Position numbers and translations under genes: made by a program
The notes under the pieces: model-generated
Databases searched by the model: none
The model's input: only the letters and a program-made list of their open reading frames with translations
Told to the model about the DNA's origin: nothing
Source: an uncultured Eubacteriales bacterium
Lineage (GTDB): Bacteria; Bacillota; Clostridia; UBA1381; UMGS1253
Length of the DNA stretch: 7,531 nucleotides
Direction: 5' to 3'
Assembly (NCBI GenBank): GCA_900550065.1
Contig: URQR01000101.1
Span: 1-7,531, forward strand
Shown here: positions 1 to 6,449 of the stretch, one piece after another
How positions within the stretch are numbered: position 1 is the first letter of the stretch
Layout: each line of letters starts with the position of its first letter

Positions 1-149
1 GAGGAATAAATCCAAGCAGTAATTATTTGTTTACAGACGCCGCCGGCGGAGAATTTACCATAAGCGGCGAAGAGCTCGCCCAATGTGGCTTTAAAGCAGC
101 TATTCCCACCAAACGCACTGCAAAAATTTATTTTTATAAAAGCTTCTAA
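1..149 (+). CDS. C-terminal fragment of an unidentified protein, possibly a glycoside hydrolase (5' end outside window)
   Basis: The reading frame beginning at base 3 is open from the left edge to a TAA at 147-149, giving 48 residues. They end in a beta-strand-like pattern: GEFTISGEELAQCGFKAAIP, then a few polar residues, then AKIYFYKSF. The 'SGEEL...G...' stretch followed by a hydrophobic strand ending in aromatics recalls the C-terminal beta-sandwich of some glycoside hydrolases (family 36-like proteins came to mind). This is a weak memory-based resemblance over too few residues to assign a family. The gene runs toward the convergent deacetylase gene and is followed by a hairpin terminator at 214-241, which supports a real 3' end here. 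The same frame continues past the stop for 20 more codons; see the next entry. The identity is open, and only the existence of a coding end is reasonably supported. Confidence 0.5.
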   Translation, partial: GINPSSNYLFTDAAGGEFTISGEELAQCGFKAAIPTKRTAKIYFYKSF

Positions 150-209
150 ATGGTGTGCTTGCCGCTGAAATACACCGACGGCGACAATAAAATTCTGTTT
201 AACATATGA
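150..209 (+). other. In-frame continuation after the stop: 19-residue ORF or read-through/mutated tail
   Basis: The TAA at 147-149 is followed directly by ATG at 150-152 in the same frame, and the frame stays open to TGA at 207-209. It encodes MVCLPLKYTDGDNKILFNI, a plausible beta-strand protein tail. The terminator hairpin begins five bases after this second stop, so the TGA lies where a normal gene end would be expected. It could be the original C-terminus of the left-edge gene cut off by a point mutation, a chance open stretch in a 3' untranslated region, or a sequencing error. No convincing ribosome binding site precedes the ATG, so an independent small gene is unlikely. Confidence 0.25.
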
Positions 210-213
210 TTAA

Positions 214-250
214 AAGGCAGGGCGCTAATGCTCCCTGCCTTCATTTTTAT
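214..250. terminator. Bidirectional intrinsic terminator between convergent genes
   Basis: AAGGCAGGG (214-222) pairs perfectly with CCCTGCCTT (233-241). Inside, after one C-T mismatch, GC (224-225) pairs with GC (230-231) around a TAAT loop. On the plus strand the stem is followed by TCATTTTTAT. Read on the minus strand it is followed by TTTTAAT. It lies between the TGA at 207-209 of the rightward frame and the stop codon (256-258) of the leftward giant gene, so it can end transcripts from both sides. Confidence 0.85.
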
Positions 251-255
251 TTAAA

Positions 256-3200
256 TTACAGTACAACCGCTTTTATAATAGGCTTCATCGCAGCGTCCTC
301 CCAGATTAGAAGAAGCGCCTGCCCATCGGCCGGTATCTGCGGCTTCGTAAAGGTAATAGTTTTTTCCACGCCTGCCGTACACGCTGCGTCGTACGCCGTC
401 ACGCTTTCCAGCCGTTGCACACCATCTATGGTCTCATATACAGCGACATACGCTGTGACCGCCTTATCCGCATCTGATAGAAGCGCTACCGTGTTATCCT
501 GCAGATAGCAGATTACGCCGTCCATAATACTGACGTCAGTCTTTACTGGCGTGTCCTTATCCGAGGTGGTAAAGGTTATGCTTCCACTTGCTGCGCCGCC
601 CGTCGCGTCAATCACGCCGCTTATCGCAACGGTATAAACGCTGTTTTTCTCGAGCGCACCGTCCGCAAAGGACAGCATAAGCTTACCCGGATTGAGCGGG
701 CTATAAGCTACACTTTGAACAGTGACCTGACCGCCGCCCTCTTTCGTTACCGTAACCTTTGACGTGTCCAAACCGTATATATCTTTGCTGAGTTCAATCG
801 TAACAGGCGTATCAATATCTACCGTTTCTTTCGGCGCTGTAAGCCGCAAGTCATATGGATTATAGATTTTAACATCGTCTAAGTATGTCTTTGCCGCTTC
901 ATTCGCCTTTGAAAAATCATTGTTAAACAGCATGTTACATGTTCCATGCTCCGAGATTGCAATATTGGCAAGCGATACCTCCTCCTCAAAGAAGATGTCC
1001 TGCCCTTTATTGCCACCCTGTGTATCCGTCAACGCCGGGCTGCTCAGGCTGATGCGGATTTTAGACAAGGCGGTATCCGCGCCCGGCTCTTCACCCTTTA
1101 CCTCGTCGCCCGGCACAATGCAAACGCTGAACGCCAGCCATTCGCCCATTGGGATTTTGCCAATCTCCGCACCTGAGACGGATGTAATGGTTTCATGGTT
1201 TATCTGAAAAACAGTCTTCCGATTCGCCTGGACATTGCCCTCCTTCGAGTTACGGATTTCCATGTAAAACTTCTGCTTATTGCTGCCGTCGTTTTCAAGC
1301 TTTACTTTCCCGCGGTACACAAGCGGAGTGCCGGTTTTGGCATTAGCCGTCTTGTGAAGCGCAGGGTATTTTGCTTCGTTAAACGACAGTCCAAACACCG
1401 CCGCCTTATCCGCGCCGTCGCCGGATACCGCTTCAAGCCCGACTGTGGCGTTGGAGTACCAATTGTCGGACGGAACAGCCGTCGCCGTCCCATACCCATT
1501 AAAATCATCAACAAACTGTAACCCCGGTTCTTTTATCGTAATTACTTTTTCTAACGACTTAATCCCCGTTTTGGAATCCATCGCATAAACTGTGTACGTT
1601 CCCACGTCCTGCGGCGCATAGGAAAACTCGAGTTTGCCGTCGAACGCCTCTTGGTGAACGCCGTTTACATACCAGCCAATGCCGCTGTCGTCGACATTGC
1701 CGGCCGGTGTGGTCTGCGCGCTGAAAATAACCGCCTGCACCGCGCCTGCGTTCTGTTCCAACGCGCCCTCGCTCGTGATTTTCAGCCCCGTAATTGTAAT
1801 CATCGGTTTTTCGGTTACATTTTCAATTTTTATCTCGCCCTGATTCGGATACGCGTCATAGTAAATATAGTAGCGGCCGTTCTCCATTACAAGCTCCGGC
1901 GCCTGTACAGAGCCGCCCTGCGTTACCTTCGCATAAGTCCAATCCGCAGGCACTTCGCTCCTTACCGTGAGCGGCGCGTTGAAGATATCTTCCGGCAGGT
2001 TCGTCATCGTCAGTGTAACGGTGCGCGAATCCTCTGTCGCAATATCCGTAATTACTGTGTTCTGCCTCTCTCGGATATACTTTGTCGCCTCCGGGAAGCT
2101 CGCGACCCATAGCTTGCCTTCATCCTGCATTTTGCCCATCTTTGCAAAATGCTGTGTCGCAACTGCCGTGCTGACCGCACCGAAGCCGCCGTCAAGGCCA
2201 TGGAACATTTCAATCATCCACACCGGCTCCGCCGCCGCAATATCGAGCAATTCGTCGAGCGTACACTCTTTTTCATCCATATCAAGCGGGTTATATACAC
2301 CCTGAATCTTCAAGTCATACCAGCCGCCAATCCCCGAATCGGGCGGATTTAAGCTGTTAAAGCCGCGTTTTCCCTGCCGTATTGCCCAATAAGTTTCCTT
2401 CGCAATTGCCGCCGAGCGGTCGTCAAGCTTATTGTCCGCCGGCGCATAGGTAATGACCTCCTGTCCGGGGAACATTGCGCGCATCTCGCTTTGCGCACCC
2501 TTCAGCTCAGCCGTCCTGACCTCGTCCGACACGCTGCTCGTCAGCGTTGTATGTGTTTTGGAATGGCTTCCTAAATCGATATAACCTTCCTCAAATATCC
2601 TGCTGTAAAACGCCTGATTCGACGCAAGCCGGTCCGACCAAACCATAGACGTGCCGCGCAGCCCGTAGGTCTTGTATAGGTTATTAAACTTTTCCACATA
2701 CCCTTGAACACCGTCGTCCATCGTCAGCGTCACAATACTGGTTGCACCGTTTTTCGCCGCCATAATCTCGCTGCCTAAGTCGAGCTGTCCTGTATAGCGC
2801 ACAATCACCGGCTCGACAAAATCCGTCCCTGTCACCGGGTCGGTCAGCCGCATTGTCAGGGATTCGCCCTCTGTATTTTGTACCTGCGCTGCAACGCCGG
2901 TATCAAATTCAGCTGCGCCCGTGACCGTCTTTTGGTCATACACCGTCTTGCTCTTCGACGGGTCTGCGGTATTCATATATTCCAGTGACAGCTTCATCTC
3001 CTGCGGCAGGGCCGAATATACCTGTGCTGTCGCGTTTGCCTCGCCCTCAATCAAATACCCCATCTCGCGCCCGCCAATGTTGAGCGACGTTTCGATTCGC
3101 ATCTTTTCCCCAATTGGATAGCGCGTCGTGTACTGTCTGTCCGCAGACGTAACAACGAGCGTCATGCCCGCTTCTACCGCTGTCTCTGCCGCAATTGGCG

Positions 3201-6200
3201 TCCCGTCAGAACTTAGCACCGCCTGTGACGCGCCCTCCGGGAAGGTAAACAGACTTAAAAACGAGTCGCGCGTTGCCGGGCCGTAGCCTGTTACCGTATT
3301 GTCCTTGCCAATAATATCATATGTGCTTGCTGCCGCCGAGTCCATCGCGGATGCATCATATGAATCAATGCTATAAACCGGATAAAACGCAAGATTGTCT
3401 ATCAGCGTTTCCCGCGTGCCGTTTGTCACGCCGTGTGTAAAGATAATGTCGTCAATATGGTCGGCCAGCTTCTGGAACAGGCTAATTGCCCTATTGTAGA
3501 CCAGCTTGCCGTTCACATACGTGCGCGTGTTGCCGCTGCCCGGCGCAATTGCGATTGCAATCCTGACCCATTCGCCCGATGAATACGACGCGATGGAAGA
3601 GCCTGAAAGCTCTACGTTTCCTCCCTGTACGTTGAACAAATTGTGATATTTGTTCGGTGTGCCGTCCTTATGTGTGTAGCGGAACACAATTGAATTCAGC
3701 CCGTTTAAGTCGCTAATCTTTTGATCCCACGTCAGCACAAACGCCGACTTCGTCTTTTCCGGGGCAATATTATCATAACGCAGCGTGATCTTCGCGTCGC
3801 CCGCCGGATTGGACGCTTTACTGTATAAACGTGCAACGTTTTCCCCGCTATCCTTTACGCCCTCTATGAAGACGTTTTCTGCAGAGCCGCCTACCTTACT
3901 GATATCTAACCGCAGCCCATTATATACGCTGCCGCTTTCAAACAGCTTCCGTCCCGCTAAATCGTCAAACGATTCGCTAAAATACACTGTTTCCAATGTA
4001 TACTCCGCTGAGAAAGTCTTATAGCTGACGCGATACTTCCACGCAGTACCGAGGGCAACAACCGCGTCGTCCGCGACAGGATTCCCCGTCTCGTCCACAA
4101 TCTGTCCGCTGTGCCCGCTGTAGAGTGTTACGTTTTTATAAAACTCGCCTACAGGCGTCCCGACCGGCGCCATAATCGTCCGTTTTTCGTTGTCAAAAGC
4201 ATAGCCAGATGTGCTCTCAATTCCTAAAATGTCGTGAATAACAGATACGGTATAGCCTTCCAGCACAGTGCCAACCGCGTTGACAAACAGCAGTACATTC
4301 CCGTCGGCGAGCGACTCGTCCGCTGTCTTCTGCGTCATCGCAGCGTCCGTGTAAACCGCGTCCAGCACACAGTTTTCAAGCTTTAAATACCCAAGCAGCT
4401 CCGTTTTTGATGTTTCGGGCAGGATATAAACCGTCTTGCCCTGTTCGTCTAAAATACAGTTGTCAGAAATTGCGGTCACAATACTGTCATCCGCGCTGGA
4501 CACATATTCGCCCGTATGCACCTTAAAATCATCAAATGCCGCGACCGCCGTACCGCCTGTTTCAGATGAGAGAGTTGCCTTTAAGCCCGCAAGCCCAGTA
4601 AACCCGTCTGCTCCAACCGGACCGTCTGTCACGCACGGCTCGCCGTTTATATAAATATTCCATGTGCCCGCCGCGCGGTCAAGCGTTGCCACAACCCGGT
4701 AGAAACAGCCCGCCTGCCATGCGCGTCCGGTATCTGTTCCATTGGCATAAATCTTCTTATCACTGCCAAACTGCACAATACTGCCCGCCGCCGCGCCAAA
4801 ATCCGCCGTCAGCTCCAGCGCAGTTCCCTCCTGCAAAAGTACTGACTGTTCAATCGTTATAGCGTCCGAATCAATTACAGTATCCGGCGTCCAGCCGAGT
4901 GTAACTGGTTCCTCACCGAGCCCCACAGCCGATACGGTAAGACTCGTGTCACCGTCACCGCGCCCGCCAAGCGCATTTTGCGTCTGTACCGCCGCGCCTG
5001 CGCCCGTCAGCGTCAAAACCGTGTACTGCTCTAACTCCGCTTGATTTGAAATAGACTTTCCGTTGAAGTTTTCATTTAAATAGTAATCTTGTTCAAACGC
5101 TGTAAGATTATAGTACAAATCGCGTCCATTTTCCGCCAAAACGCGGATATACCCGGACTGAAGCGGCGTATCGCCGGACTGCGCCGCGCCGTCAAGCGTG
5201 ACAAGCTCCACGCCGCTTTGCGGTGTGAGCCCGCCCAGCAGTTCCGCCGCCGTAACGCTGTTCGGCAGAACAATCGTCTTTGCCGCGTTGTCAATGTTTG
5301 CGTTGATTGCCGCATCGCTGTGTGTCAGCGTTACGCCCGTAATCTGCGGCAATTCCTTCACAATATCAATCGAATAATTATCAATATATGTCTCCGTTTC
5401 CGGATAAACGCCGTCCACAAGCCCCATCGGGAACGTAAAAACAACAGAAGCAAGCCCATTAAGCGGGTCAATCACGTCCATCGGCTTGCCTGACTTCGCG
5501 TCAAAGACATAATCCTCGATAAGCTTGACACCGTTTGCATATACGTCGGCATACGAGCCGCCCGTCCGCTTTGGCTCTTTGAATACACAGTCAAACCGTA
5601 CCCACTGGCCGAGCGGCATCACAAAATCAGACGCATCCTTTCCGAATACCTTCAGCGCGCCCGTATCTTTTTCAAAAGTCATAAATACAGCAGACGTGTC
5701 CGATACAACCTTGCTTGTCGGTCGCGTCCTAAGCTTTACCTGCCGCGCAGCGGCATAGTTATTTATCGCGTATTCAAAGCTGATATGTAATACATCGTCT
5801 TCCGCCAGCGCCGTGATACCCGGCAGAATCGCCGTCTTGTCGTCGCTGCCGGCGTCGTTTTTCAGCGTTGGGCCGGCAAATGCCTTTGTATCCGGCGCAA
5901 TGGTAGGAAGCGAGCCGTCGTCCCATTTTGTCCGTGCCACAAATGCCATGTCATCGGCTTTTTTGCCGAATTTACCCGCTGCGCCCTGTGTAACGGCGAT
6001 ATTTCTCTGCTCCTCGGGCAGCGCATCCGCACCCGTATAATTCGCAGGAACGCCGCTCAGCAGCATTTCCTCCGGTGCCGTATTTTGAGCAAGCCCGGTA
6101 AACGTTTGCAGCCACGATTTATCCTGCGACTCGACCTGCTGCGCGAGAGCAGCCGGGCAAATCCCAAGCAAGAGTGACGATGCCAATAAGACAGAAAGCA

Positions 6201-6213
6201 ATTTTTTAAGCAT
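256..6213 (-). CDS. Giant secreted multi-module polysaccharide deacetylase (NodB/CE4-type) with LamG-like modules
   Basis: A 1985-residue secreted protein predicted to remove acetyl groups from an extracellular polysaccharide. Residues 1-24 are a signal peptide (KK, hydrophobic core, ALA|QQ cleavage). Modules in order: LamG/concanavalin-like ~118-285, small beta repeat ~305-372, LamG-like ~378-568, two small repeats ~588-658 and ~672-742, LamG-like ~745-948, fourth small repeat ~965-1032, beta domain ~1036-1146, NodB domain ~1155-1385, beta domain ~1386-1468, Ig-like ~1470-1562, LamG-like ~1567-1787, SbsA/Big-type Ig-like ~1788-1885, C-terminal module ~1890-1985. Catalytic signatures are TMDDG (1164-1168), HSKTH (1217-1221) and FHGLD with H1338. 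The usual arginine-proline motif 3 is replaced by TYAPADN (1255-1261). Simple family members are a few hundred residues, so most of this protein is binding or spacer modules. No LPXTG, SLH, dockerin or C-terminal membrane segment is visible. The start is fixed by AAAGGAAGG 7 bases upstream. Substrate unknown (acetylated plant glycan, chitin-like or peptidoglycan are all possible). Confidence 0.9.
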   Translation of the reverse strand: MLKKLLSVLLASSLLLGICPAALAQQVESQDKSWLQTFTGLAQNTAPEEMLLSGVPANYTGADALPEEQRNIAVTQGAAGKFGKKADDMAFVARTKWDDGSLPTIAPDTKAFAGPTLKNDAGSDDKTAILPGITALAEDDVLHISFEYAINNYAAARQVKLRTRPTSKVVSDTSAVFMTFEKDTGALKVFGKDASDFVMPLGQWVRFDCVFKEPKRTGGSYADVYANGVKLIEDYVFDAKSGKPMDVIDPLNGLASVVFTFPMGLVDGVYPETETYIDNYSIDIVKELPQITGVTLTHSDAAINANIDNAAKTIVLPNSVTAAELLGGLTPQSGVELVTLDGAAQSGDTPLQSGYIRVLAENGRDLYYNLTAFEQDYYLNENFNGKSISNQAELEQYTVLTLTGAGAAVQTQNALGGRGDGDTSLTVSAVGLGEEPVTLGWTPDTVIDSDAITIEQSVLLQEGTALELTADFGAAAGSIVQFGSDKKIYANGTDTGRAWQAGCFYRVVATLDRAAGTWNIYINGEPCVTDGPVGADGFTGLAGLKATLSSETGGTAVAAFDDFKVHTGEYVSSADDSIVTAISDNCILDEQGKTVYILPETSKTELLGYLKLENCVLDAVYTDAAMTQKTADESLADGNVLLFVNAVGTVLEGYTVSVIHDILGIESTSGYAFDNEKRTIMAPVGTPVGEFYKNVTLYSGHSGQIVDETGNPVADDAVVALGTAWKYRVSYKTFSAEYTLETVYFSESFDDLAGRKLFESGSVYNGLRLDISKVGGSAENVFIEGVKDSGENVARLYSKASNPAGDAKITLRYDNIAPEKTKSAFVLTWDQKISDLNGLNSIVFRYTHKDGTPNKYHNLFNVQGGNVELSGSSIASYSSGEWVRIAIAIAPGSGNTRTYVNGKLVYNRAISLFQKLADHIDDIIFTHGVTNGTRETLIDNLAFYPVYSIDSYDASAMDSAAASTYDIIGKDNTVTGYGPATRDSFLSLFTFPEGASQAVLSSDGTPIAAETAVEAGMTLVVTSADRQYTTRYPIGEKMRIETSLNIGGREMGYLIEGEANATAQVYSALPQEMKLSLEYMNTADPSKSKTVYDQKTVTGAAEFDTGVAAQVQNTEGESLTMRLTDPVTGTDFVEPVIVRYTGQLDLGSEIMAAKNGATSIVTLTMDDGVQGYVEKFNNLYKTYGLRGTSMVWSDRLASNQAFYSRIFEEGYIDLGSHSKTHTTLTSSVSDEVRTAELKGAQSEMRAMFPGQEVITYAPADNKLDDRSAAIAKETYWAIRQGKRGFNSLNPPDSGIGGWYDLKIQGVYNPLDMDEKECTLDELLDIAAAEPVWMIEMFHGLDGGFGAVSTAVATQHFAKMGKMQDEGKLWVASFPEATKYIRERQNTVITDIATEDSRTVTLTMTNLPEDIFNAPLTVRSEVPADWTYAKVTQGGSVQAPELVMENGRYYIYYDAYPNQGEIKIENVTEKPMITITGLKITSEGALEQNAGAVQAVIFSAQTTPAGNVDDSGIGWYVNGVHQEAFDGKLEFSYAPQDVGTYTVYAMDSKTGIKSLEKVITIKEPGLQFVDDFNGYGTATAVPSDNWYSNATVGLEAVSGDGADKAAVFGLSFNEAKYPALHKTANAKTGTPLVYRGKVKLENDGSNKQKFYMEIRNSKEGNVQANRKTVFQINHETITSVSGAEIGKIPMGEWLAFSVCIVPGDEVKGEEPGADTALSKIRISLSSPALTDTQGGNKGQDIFFEEEVSLANIAISEHGTCNMLFNNDFSKANEAAKTYLDDVKIYNPYDLRLTAPKETVDIDTPVTIELSKDIYGLDTSKVTVTKEGGGQVTVQSVAYSPLNPGKLMLSFADGALEKNSVYTVAISGVIDATGGAASGSITFTTSDKDTPVKTDVSIMDGVICYLQDNTVALLSDADKAVTAYVAVYETIDGVQRLESVTAYDAACTAGVEKTITFTKPQIPADGQALLLIWEDAAMKPIIKAVVL
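259..546 (-). other. C-terminal module of the giant protein, possible attachment or accessory domain
   Basis: Residues ~1890-1985 form a compact beta-rich unit: a first strand VICYLQDNTV, a central AYVAVYETIDG strand pair, then QALLLIWEDAAMKPI near the very end. The ending hydrophobic strand followed by W-(E/D)-...-M-K-P-(I/L) is a pattern I recall at the C-termini of many secreted Clostridia carbohydrate-active enzymes. Its function is unknown to me. It holds no sorting signal, no SLH motif and no dockerin calcium loops, so how the protein stays near the cell, if it does, is unclear. Confidence 0.5.
2059..2751 (-). other. NodB/CE4-type catalytic domain within the giant protein (residues ~1155-1385)
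   Basis: This is the only part of the giant protein with an enzymatic signature. TMDDG carries the probable catalytic base D1166 and the metal-ligand D1167. HSKTH supplies the two metal-binding histidines H1217 and H1221, as in the family's H-S/T-x-x-H motif. FHGLD around H1338 matches the late histidine motif. The domain closes with KLWVASFPEATKYIRER, a typical end segment of secreted bacterial members. Roles are assigned by family analogy and have not been tested here. The R-x-x-R-x-P-Y type motif 3 is not recognisable; TYAPADN lies where it would be expected. Confidence 0.88.
3118..5301 (-). repeat. Four diverged copies of a ~70-residue beta module (protein-level repeat)
   Basis: Within the giant protein, residues ~305-372, ~588-658, ~672-742 and ~965-1032 share one pattern. 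Each has an entry strand (KTIVLPNSV, KTVYILPETS, RTIMAPVGTP, NTVTGYGPAT), then an ELL/EFY/SFL helix-like turn, a strand with a short 'D..G' loop (for example SSDGTPIAAET, DETGNPVADDA), then a 'L..G..L.V.S' strand and a closing Y-rich strand (LYYNLT, EGYTVSV, AEYTLE, TTRYPI). They sit between the LamG-like modules, with copies two and three in tandem. The copies have diverged too far for obvious DNA-level repetition. The fold is probably a small Ig-like/Big-like spacer. That is inference from strand pattern. Confidence 0.65.
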
Positions 6214-6220
6214 TGTTCAT

Positions 6221-6229
6221 CCTTCCTTT
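6221..6229 (-). promoter_or_regulatory. Ribosome binding site of the giant deacetylase gene
   Basis: On the minus strand AAAGGAAGG lies 7 bases before the ATG at 6211-6213, a near-ideal Shine-Dalgarno and spacing. It decides the start, which also places the signal peptide exactly at the N-terminus. A second ATG (6218-6220) abuts the site but is out of frame and reads only four codons. Confidence 0.85.
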
Positions 6230-6320
6230 CCCCTTTGCGGCAGGGCTGGTGCGCGTTTTTTGTTATTTTGCAAACACAGGCTCCACCCAATGCCAAATTT
6301 AATGAAATTTATATACTTTG

Positions 6321-6349
6321 TTGACAATTTTAATTATATATCCTAAAAT
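6321..6349 (+). promoter_or_regulatory. Sigma-A type promoter of the AraC-family regulator gene
   Basis: Perfect TTGACA (6321-6326), a 17-base spacer, then TAAAAT (6344-6349, five of six to consensus). Transcription would start near 6356, leaving a leader of roughly 93 bases to the ATG at 6450. It shares its footprint with the minus-strand promoter. I found no strong structure in the leader, only a weak 5-bp GTATC/GATAC pair at 6371-6393. Confidence 0.75.
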
Positions 6350-6360
6350 AAAATTGTAAA
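6333..6360 (-). promoter_or_regulatory. Sigma-A type promoter of the giant deacetylase gene
   Basis: On the minus strand TTTACA (6355-6360) is followed after 16 bases by a perfect TATAAT (6333-6338). Transcription would start near 6326, giving a leader of about 113 bases before the ATG. The element lies almost entirely inside the oppositely directed promoter of the AraC-type regulator, so the two probably cannot be occupied at once. Confidence 0.65.
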
Positions 6361-6435
6361 TATTTTAACGGTATCCTGACTGCTTTTCGATACAAATAGC
6401 AATTTTTTTATATTTTTTGTTATAAATCTAACAGA

Positions 6436-6444
6436 AAGGCGGAG
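6436..6444 (+). promoter_or_regulatory. Ribosome binding site of the AraC-family regulator gene
   Basis: AAGGCGGAG, with GGAG ending 5 bases before the ATG at 6450-6452, sets this start. The next in-frame ATGs lie inside the regulator's later domains and would remove the sensor. Confidence 0.75.
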
Positions 6445-6449
6445 ACAGC

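Larger units (their letters stand above)
853..5862 (-). repeat. Four LamG/concanavalin-like modules (protein-level repeat)
   Basis: The copies are residues ~118-285, ~378-568, ~745-948 and ~1567-1787. Three of them open with an F-(N/D)-(G/D) entry (ENFNG, ESFDD, DDFNG). A central G-(E/Q)-W-(V/L) strand follows (LGQWVRF, SGEWVRI, MGEWLAF; the second copy has the variant AGCFYRV). Three have a YVNGK-like hairpin (YANGVK, YINGEP, YVNGKL). All close with an (I/L/F)-D-(N/D)-x strand (YIDNYSI, AFDDFKV, LIDNLAF, YLDDVKI). These are hallmarks of LamG/concanavalin-type jelly rolls in secreted carbohydrate-active proteins, often glycan-binding. Binding specificity cannot be read from the sequence. Confidence 0.7.
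6321..6360. repeat. Inverted repeat spanning both divergent promoters, candidate operator
   Basis: TTGACAATTTTA (6321-6332) and TAAAATTGTAAA (6349-6360) are inverted copies matching at 11 of 12 positions, including 9 consecutive bases, separated by 16 bases and centred at 6340.5. The arms contain the -35 element of each promoter, which explains why the two promoters mirror one another. It may be an operator for the adjacent regulator, or simply a symmetric double promoter. AraC-type proteins often use direct repeats, so operator status is uncertain. Confidence 0.6.

Noticed and set aside
206..6040. Many plus-strand open frames of 60-150 codons opposite the giant gene (for example 1651-2112 and 5089-5493)
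   Set aside because: They lie entirely antisense to a convincing 1985-codon gene. They have Arg/Cys/Ser-rich compositions without domains and lack good ribosome binding sites. They are best explained by the codon bias of the real gene.
6206..6220. Four-codon minus-strand ORF ATGAACAATGCTTAA overlapping the deacetylase start
   Set aside because: The Shine-Dalgarno directly abuts this ATG, leaving no spacing, whereas it is ideally spaced for the deacetylase ATG. Probably coincidental rather than a regulatory leader.
6371..6393. GTATC/GATAC hairpin in the regulator leader, considered as attenuator or riboswitch
   Set aside because: The stem is only 5 bp with a 13-base loop and no extension, too weak to support a regulatory RNA.
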